Source: Congeria kusceri (Eukaryota > Mollusca > Bivalvia > Myida > Dreissenidae). From it: 64,000 nt of DNA. Below are positions 46,445-58,710 of the stretch, one piece after another. Numbering within the stretch: position 1 is the stretch's first letter; every line of letters starts with the position of its first letter. The stretch covers positions 2,869,501 to 2,933,500 of the forward strand of contig CM051030.1 in the NCBI GenBank assembly GCA_027627225.1, in the 5' to 3' direction. The notes under the pieces were generated by a model that worked only from the letters and a program-made list of their open reading frames with translations, did not search any database and was not told where the DNA came from. Position numbers and translations under genes: made by a program.

Positions 46445-46913
46445 GTAAGTAAATGCCGAGCATAACATTGTGTATTCTACGTACATGTAGAACTGAGGCA
46501 TCATTAGATATATAAGTATTTCCTTAGTTTTAAAGCAGCGGTCCAGAAATATGTAAATATGTTAATAAAACTTTGCGGAAATCGTTTTTAATGGGAATCT
46601 TACCGATCAAAATACAAAAAGACGCATTGAAATCTGTAAATGAAAAACGTGTTGGTAACTTTTTATCGAACAAATATAGTTAGCGGGAGTAAATCAGCAG
46701 TTAATGTATATTCCGTTCGTACCAAGTGTTTTTGAACACAGAAGGTTTCAGTCGAATAAAAGTCATTAACGTTCATTAGAGCTAAGATGTATTGAATTAT
46801 ATTTTTTGGACTGCGGCTTTAATGATAAACAGTTATCATGTTCTTATGATTCTTCCATGTAAATGTTATACTTGTAGGTAAATAATGTTATACATAAATA
46901 ATATCTTATTTAG

Positions 46914-47632
46914 ATGTCAACGCGAGCGAAGCCAACAGATCTTCTGGTGATTGTCTTACATACTTCTATCCGGATTTCCAGTGGCATAATTGTGAAGCAA
47001 CAGATCTTCTGGTGATTGTCTTACATACTTCTATCCGAGTTTCCAGTGGCATAAGTGTGAAGCCAACAGATCTTCTGGTGATTGTCTTACATACTTCTCT
47101 CCGGGTTTCCAGTGGCATAAGTGTGAAGCCAACAGATCTTCTGGTGATTGTCTTACAGACAACTGTCCGGGTTTCCAGTGGCATAAGTGTAAAGCCAACA
47201 GATCTTCTGGGGATTGTCTTACATACTTCTCTCCGGGTTTCCAGTGGCATAAGTGTGAAGCCAACAGATCTTCTGGTGATAGTCTTACATACTTCTCTCC
47301 GGGCTTCCAGTGGCAAAAGTGTGAAGCAACAGATCTTCTGGTGATTGTCTTACATACTTCTCTCCGGGTTTCCAGTGGCATAAGTGTGAAGCAACAGATC
47401 TTTTGGTGATTGTCTTACATACTTCTCTCCGGGTTTCCAGTGGCATAAGTGTGAAGCCAACAGATCTTCTGGTGATTGTCTCACATACTTCTCTCCGGGT
47501 TTACAGTGGCATAAGTGTGAAGCAACAGATCTTCTGGTGATTGTCTTACATACTTCTCTCCGGGTTTCCAGTGGCATAAATGTGAAGCAACACCATTCTT
47601 GGGCATAATGTGTAGCAAAAGTTCATATAAAG
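46914..47632 (+). CDS. Receptor exon 5 with internal 66-bp tandem expansion
   Basis: Acceptor 'cttatttag', donor 'aaag|gtataat', phase 1 at both ends. The start DVNASEANRSSGDCLTYF and the end QWHKCEATPFLGIMCSKSSYK would form one short Cys-rich exon, but the middle is a block of ten tandem units. In frame a unit encodes 22 residues (ANRSSGDCLTYFSPGFQWHK + CE) with one N-R-S sequon and two Cys. Five spacings are 66 bp and five are 65 bp (GAAGCAACA for GAAGCCAACA). Each 65-bp step shifts the frame, and as assembled the reading runs into a stop at 47,342-47,344. Confidence 0.6.
46936..47590. repeat. 65/66-bp tandem repeat, 10 units
   Basis: Starts of 'cagatcttctggtgattg' at 46,936, 47,001, 47,067, 47,133, 47,199, 47,265, 47,330, 47,395, 47,461 and 47,526. 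Units are nearly identical. The minus-strand and alternative + frames reported by an ORF scan come from the 66-bp period. Confidence 0.97.
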
Positions 47633-50453
47633 GTATAATGATTAATCATCTTAAAGCTATATTATAGTAACATAGCTTGAAGAAAGTTATCACCTGCCAT
47701 ACTAGTTTAAAATTTAATACCACACAAGGTTTTAATTACAAATCTTACTGAATTATCATATTAGCTCATGCGCCAACGCTGGTTAAATATTTTACTATCA
47801 TTGTAGACATATTGATTATTTGGACAAAGTATATTTTATCGATAAGCACAGACCTCTTCTAAGACATTTTATTCCCACCATGTGTTTTGCAAATTATGTG
47901 GCAATTTTTACTATCTCTAAATAGTATGGAAACCTTTAAAAAAAAAACTGTTTATAGACGACGAGCTGACTTGCAACCGATTCGAACCATGTATTTATTT
48001 ATCCATTTCCCCTGTCCAAAACTTTCATACATGTTTATGTTGAAATACAATATGATTATTCAGCGCCGCTTTGAAAAACCGGAGCACAAAAATTATTTCA
48101 TGAATTTTTTGTTTTGCTTAAATGTAATATTGATTAATTCTGCGAGTAATGGAAATAGTGCGAAACAACACGTCATGTTTACGTCATTTTATATGACGTT
48201 ATTTCACAAAAGCGCTTTGCGCTAATGGGCATTTCAAATTATCTTGAGCAGTATCTACGGAAGTACTCGATTGTCAAAAAAACAAAAAATTGCGACGTCA
48301 TAATTGGAGGCGCACATGAATCTCATTGAATTCTGCGTAGAGTAGAAAATGGCGCCTACAAAGACGTTACAGAAAATGAAAGAAACTGAAAAACACAAAT
48401 CAGTGTCGCGCGCACTTGTGTACAAGTTTCACAAAAGATTGTCAAACGGATGGACTGACGAATGGACTGACAAACGACAGCTAACGATGTCTTAGTGAAA
48501 AGATAGAGACCGTGATCGACGACAATCGGATGTGGGTTGCATATTATCGGTTGTACATCGCATTCTCCAAAACAAGGTTTCATTATGTGTACAATAACTG
48601 GGTGTCACGCCCCCAGAAATGTATTCACCAACACGGCGATTATAATGTGGCATTCCTGATTTCTGACAAGAGTGAAATGAGGTTGACGTGCGCGGGTTGG
48701 AATGTAGTAATATCATTCAAATGTATTGTTTACTGTTGTTTAAAATATTCCTTTGAAATTACACAGACAATCCAAAGATAGTCTAATCGTTCCACCATCC
48801 AGATTTTATTGATTTATGTAGCTATTGTCTACGGTATATTGGGACAGCCCTCGTACAACGCCGGCAAAAGCATGATATGATTTGCGAAGGAAATAAATGA
48901 ATTCTAGTTAATTTGACCTTACTGGACCCCGTTTTGTAATAGACGTATCTCGGACGAGCTAGTTACATGCTAATAACCGATCAATCGATCGGCATATTAA
49001 AAGGTGTTGAGTAGCTCCCGTTCAGTACAAGAAAAAATGAAGAATAATGTAATAAAGTTCTTGTCAAAACTGAGAAAAAAGAAGAAAAAACTACAGTAAT
49101 ATGCTTGGACAGCTCATGTCCGGGCGGCCTGAGCTGTTGAAAAGTTTACTTACAAACCAATATGAGCTGTGTCCTGGTGTCTTACCACATACATATCTCC
49201 ACACAATGCGTTCTAAGTAGAAATCAATGATTAGGGTCATAAAACGGTCATTCTCCAGTTGATGTAATGCTGAATATTATAAAATTGCAAATAACGACAT
49301 TAACCTCGAGAGTTTAGTTGGTTCATCGACATTCAGCAAGAGGGATCGTAGACATTTCAAATTAGTACCCTACCAGTATTTATTTATCTAGAAATAAGTT
49401 TGAATAAAAATGCCTACCATCTTAACAGTATGTTTTATCAGCAATGAAATTTAGAGCAAAATCCACCAACCAGTTAAAAAGGAGTTGCTTCCAACAAAAT
49501 ATTTTCAAATATATTCTGCAGTGGAAAATATGACAAAGGACAATAATTCGGCTAATATTGGTCAAAACCAGAATTTTTTCTTATACGATCACCAGTGCGT
49601 GAAGGTTCTTTAGCTGTGAAAGTTCGAGCAAGATTCGCCAAGCAGTTAAAGAGGCGTTGAGCGCACACAATTTCGGGACGTACTGATTAAATATATATTT
49701 TATAGTGGAAAACATGACCAAGGGTAATATTTCTGCTAAAACAGGACACAGCCAGAATTCCTTTCTTAACGATCACCTATACATTGATGTACTTTAGCTG
49801 TCAAAAATTGAGCGAAGTCGATCAAACAGTTAAAAAAAAGGAGTTGAGTGCAAAACATTTTGGGAAGTATATATTATTAAGTGGAAACTAGACATGCGTC
49901 CACACGTTCACATGCTGATGGATGCGTTTATAAAGTTTCATCACTCTAGCAGTTATACTTTTTGAGTTGCATGCGACACAAGTCCAAAAATGTCTCTTTA
50001 TTTTTGCTAAAAGAAAGGCCACAAATCCGCTGACGTCTAAAAAAACTAAACCGAAATTGCATAAGTTCACATGCTGATGATTATGTTGATAAAGTTTCAT
50101 CACTCTAGCACTTATACTTTTCCAGCTAAATGCAAAACAAGTCAAAAAATGTACTTTTTGCTAGGACATGGGCATCATCTATACGCTCCCCCCTCCTTCC
50201 TTCCTTACAATCACCTACACGTAATGGTTCTTCAGCTGTGAAAGTTTGAGCGAAATTCGCTAAGCAGTTAAAGAGGAGTTGAGTCCAAAAACTTTTTGAG
50301 CGAACATACGGACGTACAAGTGCAATTCTTTATGTCCCCACTTTGGGGGGGGGGGACATAAAGATAAATAAAACACGTACAAATTCTCCTTATTGCCCTC
50401 TATTACTATCAAGTTTTTCTTAATTATCACGGGATCCAACTTTTCTCAGACCT
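47633..50453. other. Intron 5, left part
   Basis: No exon or named element is supported. A perfect 12-bp-stem hairpin lies at 50,333-50,364 ('ctttatgtcccc' ... 'ggggacataaag'). Two copies of a 'tttcatcactctagcagtta' block (49,937 and 50,095), with paired 'gcgaaattcgctaagcagtt'-type blocks (49,632, 50,250), show a decayed tandem array at about 49,400-50,330. Confidence 0.5.
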
Positions 50454-50879
50454 TTTCTTGACGATAGGTCAAGGTCAAGGTCGATACTGGAGGGATGTGT
50501 GGATAATTTGCTCTCCAAAAAATGCATTAAAATACATGTCTGTAGTGATAAAAAAATAGTAATTTATAGTACAACATGTGTATAAAAGATCTATTGAATG
50601 TAGGGAAAAAGTGAATTTATGGAATACTTATTTGATAAAATAACAGTTTGAAGAAGTGTATACAAAAGGATTTTAAATTATTTGTGTGACACCTGAGTGA
50701 CTTCCATCAAACATCACCTTGAGAAAATCCCTAAACATCAGTGTGTATAAAGGATTATAGGATTATATGATTAACGGATTATAACTATTGAATAGTGGTT
50801 GAATAGTGGAATAGTGGTTGCCAATTATTTGCTAGAATACCTGAGGCAAGAACATAACTGTACTTGCACCATCTGAACA

Positions 50880-51839
50880 ATGAGCAGCAATACAACAAAT
50901 ACTACAAAAAATCAGCCAAAACTTAGTTTCACGGGAGCAAAACCACATACAAAGCCAGCTGTCAAAAAATATAGGCCAGATACAAGTGACAATAGCAATT
51001 CAAGCATGGAGGAATTAAATTCTATACATGTACAGCTTCAAGCCATGACTGAGGGCATTTCCAACTTAAGGGAAGATCTCAAAAACATGTTGCGAAAAGA
51101 TGAAGTTGAATTGCTTATCACGAGCACAGTCACAAATCTAATGAAAAAACTTGAACAAAACATGAATCAACAGATAGAACAATTAATCAGCAAAAAAGTA
51201 AATGATCTGCAAGCCAAAATTGACAGTTTGGACTTTGACAACAAAAACCTAAAAGAAAAAATACAAAAACTTGAAAACAACAATGACACCAACAACAAAT
51301 CACTACAAGAACAAATTGATAAAACTACTGAACTAAGCAAAACTGCACATAAAAAGGCTAACTATAACGAACAATATTCAAGAAAGAATAACATAAAAAT
51401 CCTTAATGTACCAGAAAATAGAGAGGAAAATGAAAATTCACTGGCAAAAACTGTGACTGAAATCCTGAAGACCCACACAGAGGTTGACCTTCAGCCGATT
51501 GATATAGTGGCGATGCACCGTATCCCAACCAAGAGGGGGCAGATCCGCCCAGTACTCATCAAGCTGCTTAACAACAGTGCAAAATCTGCCATCATGCGGA
51601 AACGGTCTCCAATGAAGAGCAACGGATACAAGCTGGTTGATGATGTCACAAAACCAAATCAGGGGCTTATCAACAGACGTTATCTGCACCCAAATATTGA
51701 CAGTGCATGGTATTTCAATGGGGCAGTATATGGACAAACTGTCGCAGATGAACGCATAAAATTTGACATATATGACAATGTGAATGAAGTTATCGAAAAC
51801 TTCAGACAGAACAGAAGAAATGGCGTGAGCGGCCACTAG
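50880..51839 (+). CDS. LINE ORF1 protein (coiled coil, RNA-binding)
   Basis: 319 residues, intact. A Thr/Lys/Pro-rich N-terminus (about 1-45), a long heptad-like Leu/Glu/Lys/Asn region (about 45-160, VNDLQAKIDSLDFDNKNLKE), then an RRM-like part with RKNNIKILNVPENREENENS and DIVAMHRIPTKRGQIRPVLI, and a C-terminal domain to GVSGH. This is the layout of L1-type ORF1 proteins, which form trimers, coat the element's RNA and act as nucleic-acid chaperones. ORF2 follows in cis, about 2 kb downstream. The ATG at 50,880 lies 426 bp from the element start. Confidence 0.85.
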   Translation: MSSNTTNTTKNQPKLSFTGAKPHTKPAVKKYRPDTSDNSNSSMEELNSIHVQLQAMTEGISNLREDLKNMLRKDEVELLITSTVTNLMKKLEQNMNQQIEQLISKKVNDLQAKIDSLDFDNKNLKEKIQKLENNNDTNNKSLQEQIDKTTELSKTAHKKANYNEQYSRKNNIKILNVPENREENENSLAKTVTEILKTHTEVDLQPIDIVAMHRIPTKRGQIRPVLIKLLNNSAKSAIMRKRSPMKSNGYKLVDDVTKPNQGLINRRYLHPNIDSAWYFNGAVYGQTVADERIKFDIYDNVNEVIENFRQNRRNGVSGH

Positions 51840-53825
51840 GAGGGATGAACATTACAAACAAAAGTGGTATATTCCTAATTGTCTACTATTCATGACAGTA
51901 TATTTAAACAAAAAAACTCATTTTGTGCTTAAAATGTATTACATGTTGAACTTGTTTTTTTATTTTTTTTATTTTTTTTTGGAAATTGTAAATTACTGAT
52001 AAAACCCTCAACCCATTTTCCTTAATTATCATAAAACTTTTGGAAAAAAGGTATTAATAAAACTTGTATAAAACCCTTATACCCATTTTCTTTAACTATC
52101 ATAAAACTTTTGGACAATAAAAAAAAAAACTATCAATAATATTTTTATACATAATAAAAACAAAACAATTTTAGTCTAAATTGGTGCAAGCCACCAATTA
52201 ATTATTCGACAGTATCGATCCCACATTCAAATGTAAATAAAGATAAAAACTATATAATTGGTTAAATGCTAAAAATGACTATAGTTTTTTTGACTTCTAT
52301 TTTTAGCATGCCCATATAGCCTTTATCTAATTATACCTAATGCAGATTAAAGTCCTTATCTACTTCCAAAACGGTGTTTAGAAATTAATCAACTGAATAA
52401 ATAGAACAAATTATCCGTTTGTACACAGGTGATACAATGGCTAGAAAAGATGGTTATATGTATTTCATTATTATTATAAGGCATACTGAAGTGTTTATCT
52501 TATAATGTAAAACTATCATTTTAATAATCTATTACAGGATGTAAGTCACCTACTGTTTATTGGAAATATATCACAAAATCAACACAGCCGTACAGTAAAT
52601 TTACTTTTTTCATCTTAACTTAATGTGTAAAAATAAGACACATTATGATTGTAGTATAAATTATTTTGCTGCTGTTCTACTATTATAGAAAATTAAACAC
52701 CCGTACTATTTTTATTTGAACAATTTAACCACTCATACTACTTGTGTATGTTTATCTATATATGCTTTACAAGGTTTAAGCTGCATGCATGTGTATATGT
52801 TTTATTGAAACTGCTTTATTTTTACACTTCCTTTGTTAGGGGTAATAACTACACTACTAAATGATCTGCTTGTATACATATTTGTTAAGCTTAGATATGA
52901 ATGTAATTGGTATTTGCAACACATGGAAGTTGATGTAAATGTTTTTACTATATCAAGATAATGTTGTTTCTTTATTTATAATTGTTAGTACATATGTATT
53001 TGTAATAAGCGTGCGTAAAGGTTGCAGATTTAAAAAAATAAATATGTTTTGATAAGTTTAAGCTTTCCTTGCAAAATTATTGCGTAATGTGTTAATATTA
53101 AATTGATAAATATTTGAAAAGCATGCAGAAGAAACTGACTGTCACAATCTGTTTTCTTCAAGTATTTGTGTTGTTAGGCTACTTATTTTGTGAATCATGG
53201 AGATTAAAAAATTAAATAACCTACCTTTTGCTCATTTGCGGCTCATTATTACAATAATTTTGTGAAACCTATTTCACGTATATTTGAGGACACATTCTTT
53301 TACAATATAAATCTAGGTATTTATATATGAACAGAAATAGCTTGCAAATATTCAATACTGATTTATTTATGATCTAAGTTCATACGATACATTTGTAAGC
53401 AGTTTTTATATCTAAGAATAAGTGTTTTGTCTCATCTCAGTATTTTATGTTATGTTCACCATCAGATGTGATTAGGTGATACACCACTAATGCAATAGTA
53501 TGTAAGCTACCATATCTGTTGTGAAATCATGTATGTTGATGTATGTCAAACTCATTGTTTGATTGTAACCATATCTGTTGTAAAATCATGTATTTTGATG
53601 TATATAAAACTCATTGTTTGATTGAAACCACAATCATTCCACATACCTTGAACCTCCTTTTGTACATTGTGTTCTTGTTACATTGTATGTTTGTGTTTAA
53701 TTTGCTGAATTACTTGCATCATAACATGCAGAATTTAAAAGATAGAAATGTTGTATATTTCCTACCAAGATATCTGTTTAACAATATATATGTAATGGCA
53801 CATTTTTCATCATACCGTTATTTAA
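51840..53825 (+). other. Long AT-rich spacer between LINE ORF1 and ORF2
   Basis: Nearly 2 kb without a credible frame; poly-T and poly-A tracts. It holds a direct repeat of 'ccatatctgttgt(g/a)aaatcatgta' at about 53,509 and 53,568. Most L1 elements have a short inter-ORF gap, so this is unusual and may carry an internal promoter or translation signal. Confidence 0.6.
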
Positions 53826-56800
53826 ATGGATAATCTAAAATTAATGTCATACAACTGTAGGGGTCTCAATAACAGTAAAAAACGAAGAGATGTCTTTGAT
53901 TTTATAAAATCAAAACAAGGACATATTTATTGTCACCAAGACTGTCATTTTACTCCTGATATGAAAAATAAAATATACTCAGAATGGGACGGGGAATGTT
54001 ATTTTAGTTTTGGGCTTTCAAATTCAAGAGGTGTTTGCATTTTGTTTAGAAAAAACTTACCAATCACATTAAATAAAATTGAAAATGACTCTCGTGGTAA
54101 CTACTTATTATTGGATTTGACATATATGACAAACAGGTTTACCTTATGCACATTATACGGGCCTAATAAAGATACACCCATCTTTTTTACAGACCTCTTA
54201 AAAAAATAATAGATTTTCAAACTGACGAATATATTATATGTGGAGACTTTAATTGTGTATTAGACGTTAACTTGGACTATCTAAATTATACATCCATTAA
54301 TAATAATAAAAATGCAAGAAAAACACTGCAATCTATTATTAGAGATAATAATATCATTGATACTTTCAGATATCTAAACGGCACTACCCAACAATATACA
54401 TGGAGACGGTTAACACCATTACAGCAGGCTAGACTTGATTTTTTCCTTACTTCTAATAGTTTGTCTTCTAAAATTAGAAAATCTTCTATTGATTCATGTT
54501 ATAAATCAGACCATTCAATTATTGACTTAGAACTAAGTTTTGAGGATATAGCACATGGTAAAGGGCTCTGGAAATTCAACAATTCACTGTTAAAGGATAT
54601 TGACTATTTAAACTGCATTAATACTTTGATAGAAAATGTTAAACAACAATATTGTATTCCCATCTACAACATAGAAAACATAGAAAACATTGACAACAAC
54701 AACTTACAGTTTGTTATCAATGACCAGTTATTCCTGGAAACATTACTCATGGAAATTAGAGGAAAAACTATTTCATTCTCATCATATAAAGCTAAACTGA
54801 ACAAAAACCATGAATCTAATTTAATTAAAAAAATTGATATACTTCAAAAATCATTAACTGTTACTAATTCAGAACAACTTCTTGACCTTCAAAATGAATT
54901 AGAAAATGTAAGGGAAAATAAACTTAAAGGGTCTCTTATTCGTGCTAGAGCTAAATGGATAGAAGATGGGGAAAAACCTTCTAAATATTTTTGCTCGCTT
55001 GAATCAAATCATTATACAAACAAGTCGATACCTTTTATTGAATTGGAAAATGGTGTAAAGTTGAAGGAGCAAAATGATATTCTAAATGAAGCTGTTTCAT
55101 TCTATAAAACATTATACAAAAGAAATGACAACGAAATTGATTATGATATAAAATCAGATTTAGCTAATGTTAATATACCAAAATTAAATAAAGTTCAATC
55201 TGATTCATTAGAAGGACTGCTTAGTATCGAAGAAGTAACAATAACGCTTAAAAATATGAAACATGACAAAAGTCCAGGCTCTGATGGATTTACTGCTGAA
55301 TTTTTTAAGGTATTTTGGAAGAAGTTAGGTCATTTCGTAGTAAGAAGTGTAAATTATGCATTTATTACAAACTCCTTGTCTATAACACAAAAACATGGAA
55401 TTATAACCTGCATTCCAAAAGACAACAAGCCGAGGTGTTATCTGAAAAATCTACGACCATTAACATTATTAAATGTTGTTTACAAATTAGCATCAGGTTC
55501 TATTGCAAATAGATTAAAAAAAGTACTCGATATTTTAATCTCTAAAGACCAAACTGGTTTCATTAAAGGCCGATTTATTGGTGAAAACACTAGACTACTT
55601 TACGATATTTTGAAATATGCTGAAGATAATAATTTACCTGGATTACTAATGACAATTGATTTCGAAAAAGCATTCGATACTTTGTCTTTTCAGTTTATAG
55701 AAACAACTATTAGTTTTTTTAATTTCGGACCAATGTTTCAAAAATGGATATCTATGTTCTTGCATAATACTATTGCCTCCATACAAATAAACGGATTCTT
55801 GTCAAACACTTTCTGTATAGAGAGGGGTTGTCGACAAGGAGACCCAATCAGCGCTTACATTTTTATTATATGTGCAGAAGTTCTTGCTATTAAAATAAGG
55901 GAAAGCAAAGAAATAAAAGGTATAACAATTAAAGACATAGAATATAAAATATCTCAATTTGCTGATGACACATCTTTATTTCTTGACGGATCTGAACCAT
56001 CCCTTAATTATACGTTAGACATGCTTCATGAATTCTCAAGATACTCTGGACTAAACATAAACTATGAAAAAACTAACTTAATTTGGATCGGCTCTATGAA
56101 GTATAGTACTAGATCAATAAAAACTAAATACAAACTGAGATGGGGAGCAACTACTTTTAAAGTTCTTGGGATAGAGTTTGATATTAACTTAGAAAACATG
56201 GTAATGAAAAATTTTGAAAACAAAATCGAAAGTATTAAGAGTTCAATAAGTCATTGGAATCGTAGAAATATTACACCGCTGGGAAAGATAACTATTGTCA
56301 AATCACTGCTTTTACCTTTACTTAATCATTTATTTGTAACACTACCAACACCAGGAATAGACACCATGAAACAAATTAATCAACAATTTTATGACTTCAT
56401 TTGGGCAGGACCAAGCAAAATAAAAGCTACTGTAATTGTTAAGGAATATAACGAAGGTGGGTTGAATATGATAGATATATGTTCGTTTGAAAAATACATG
56501 AAAATAATTTGGCTGAAGAGATTAGTGTCAGGCGATGGAAATTGTTATTCACTTGTTAAATCGTTTATAGATTTTAAAACACTTTTTAACACTGGTAAAA
56601 TGTATGCCGAGAAAATATGCCTACAATTGAAGAATAAATTTTGGCTCGATGTCCTGAAAAACTATATATTGTATATTGAAAAGCTGCCAATAATAAATAG
56701 TGATAATATTCTGGATATGCCTCTATTTTATAATCATAATTTTAAAATAAACAATATTCACATTTATATTAAAAGTCTCTATGAAAGAGGTATTCGTTTT

Positions 56801-57628
56801 GTTAGAGATATTATGATAGAAAGAGATTGTTTTATTCCTAAAGAATCTTTGGATTTACATGTCGGAACAAATGTAAATTTCCTATTGTACCATGGATTAA
56901 TTAACATAATAAGCAAATATATTGAAAATTTTGAAGATTTGCCAAATTTTTACAATAAAACTCAGGGACCTATATTACCAACTTACATAAAGAAAATAGT
57001 AACTAGCCCTAAAGAAGAAAAACATATTTATAAAATATTAATCCAAAACAGTGACATTCCAACTAGTCAAACAAAATGGAATTCAGAATTTTTTAATATT
57101 GACTGGAAAAACGTACATACACTTGTATTCAATTTAACTAAGGATACATATATCAGATGGTTCCAATGTAGAATAGTACACAGAATATTGGGAACAAAAT
57201 CACTTATGTTCAAGATGAAAATTGCTGCTGACAATCTATGTACATTCTGTAACAATGAAGTAGAAAACATTACGCACTTGTTCTGGTACTGTCCATATAC
57301 CCAAGAAATTGTAAATTTTGCTGTTGAGATTATTCATAGAAGTCGACCAAGCTTACATGTTCAGTTGACATGTCAGGAATTAATACTTGGAATTACAAAT
57401 TCAAAAATGAATGATTTAAACATTGTATGCCTTGAAATTAAACGGTATATCTTTCATTGCCAGAGGAAAAACAGAAGTCCATCTAAATTTGGACTTGTAA
57501 ATAGTATGAAGCAAACGTTTGAAATATATAAAACTACAATAAAAACAGATGAAGAACTGAGAAACTGGTCCCTTGTCAAAACATTTACAGACATCTCTTA
57601 TAACGACATAATACTTCATAACACATAA
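53826..57628 (+). CDS. LINE ORF2: AP endonuclease and reverse transcriptase
   Basis: The first part (53,826-54,209) begins MDNLKLMSYNCRGLNNSKKR and ends at TAA directly after A AAA AAA (54,200-54,206). The second part continues in the -1 frame, without any further stop, to 57,628. Endonuclease motifs: SYNCRGLN, YIICGDFN, ARLDFFL, SDHSIIDL. RT motifs: DKSPGSDGFTAEFFK, NLRPLTLLNVVYK, QTGFIKGRFIGEN, TIDFEKAFDTL, RGCRQGDPISAYIF, and catalytic QFADDTSLFLDG. The C-terminus has a Cys/His cluster, CTFCNNEVENITHLFWYC. Together these nick target DNA and copy the RNA from the nick. All catalytic residues I can place are present, so the single frame change decides whether the element can be active. Confidence 0.88.
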
Positions 57629-57985
57629 TAAATATTGTTTACCACACCAGTATTTTGTAAAATCTGCATTATCAGTGTAATATACCCAACGCAATTCAGC
57701 ACTTAGGTTATTTTTCTTACGTGCAATATTGTATAGATAGAAGACATACATGATTACATATAAAACTGTATATAGTATGCATGTACAAGTTAGTATTTTT
57801 GCAAAATGTTTTGAAATACAAAACTGCAAGTATTGTATATATTGTATATGAATGTATGTTTTGTATGTTGTATGTTTACAATTGTATTTATATACAACCA
57901 TACGGTACATGTACATACATGAACTACTCTGTCAATAACATGCATGTATGTAATATTATATGGTGAAAATAAAATTTTGCACGGG

Positions 57986-58032
<47 letters not shown>
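57986..58032 (+). other. LINE poly-A tail
   Basis: 47 uninterrupted A, 13 bases after the AATAAA signal, directly followed by the right target-site duplication. Confidence 0.95.
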
Positions 58033-58034
<2 letters not shown>

Positions 58035-58452
58035 CTCAGACCTGACAGAATGACCATTATTCCCTAGACTACTGACTTTCTTCTTTTACCCCTTCACAAT
58101 CACGATAGCATGATACAGTTTACTGTGCAATTGTCAACGCTTTAGTTGTAATATCAACAACAATTTTGCAGACATGCAGATGTTTTGACTTCAGATTCTG
58201 TTTTTAAAATATTAACTTTCTTCATAAATGCTTTACCCAAATTAAACTCAAATCAGAAATAGAGATGTATAATAATAAACTTTGGGCAGTTTTCAACGCT
58301 CTTATTGCAATAGCAACCGCTAGTTTTGTTTCACGGAGAACATATAATAACACACCATTATACTCTCACTGCAATCACCAAACTAGCTTATGGGCTTACT
58401 GAGTTATTGTAAGATCCGTATTTACTCTGACAGATGGGCTGTAAACATATAG

Positions 58453-58710
58453 GCCACTTTGATGAAACCAGTGAACGATTGATTAAAGGTAATAATTATA
58501 GATGTTCATTCATTGTAAATTCAAATGCAACAGCGAAACAAACTGACACTGCAGGCAGTTGGGCTGACGCCAATTTTCTTTGTTTAAAGAAGAATATGTA
58601 TCCAGCGTTTGCACGCAGCATTAATAATTCTGGTTTTAATGAAACAAAGGCACAATATTTCTGGACAGGAATTATCAGAGCAACCGCCTTACTTAAAAAA
58701 TCATCCACGG
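58453..58710 (+). CDS. Receptor exon 6: lectin-like domain
   Basis: 258 bp, phase 1/1. The acceptor 'aacatatag' at 58,452 is preferred over 'tgacag' at 58,433 because only the former keeps the frame from exon 5 (the latter gives an immediate stop). Encodes HFDETSERLIKGNNYRCSFI, then TAGSWADANFLCLKKNMYPA and QYFWTGIIRATALLKK. SWADA..LC and FWTGI are the W.dA...C and WiG signatures of C-type-lectin-like domains. Three sequons (NAT, NNS, NET). The donor 'acgg|gttttt' is weak. Confidence 0.6.

Larger units (their letters stand above)
50454..58032 (+). mobile_element. Near-full-length L1/Tx1-type LINE inside intron 5
   Basis: Flanked by the 11-bp direct repeat 'ttctcagacct' (50,443-50,453 and 58,033-58,043). 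Order: 5' UTR (about 426 bp), ORF1, about 2 kb of AT-rich sequence, ORF2 (in two frames), 3' UTR of about 357 bp with AATAAA at 57,968, and 47 A. Same strand as the host gene. The duplication, long tail and almost intact frames indicate a young insertion. Confidence 0.88.

Noticed and set aside
46966..47577. Minus-strand 22-residue-repeat proteins, and the alternative + frame LLVIVLHTS...
   Set aside because: Shadows of the 66-bp period. Only the + frame SGDCLTYF...QWHKC joins in phase to flanking receptor exons and has Cys/sequon content.
46936..47590. CRISPR-like array
   Set aside because: Units are contiguous with no unique spacers, and the genome is eukaryotic.
47887..48225. 112-codon + frame in intron 5
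   Set aside because: No recognisable motif, AT-rich composition, and no splice sites in a phase fitting exons 5 and 6.
51438..51836. Minus-strand 132-codon frame
   Set aside because: Antisense shadow of LINE ORF1.
57416..57916. Minus-strand 166-codon frame
   Set aside because: Antisense to the LINE ORF2 end and 3' UTR; low complexity Tyr/Ile/Cys composition.
58434..58452. Start of receptor exon 6 at the 'tgacag' acceptor or at the ATG 58,434
   Set aside because: From exon 5 phase this reads GAT GGG CTG TAA. The acceptor at 58,452 keeps the frame.
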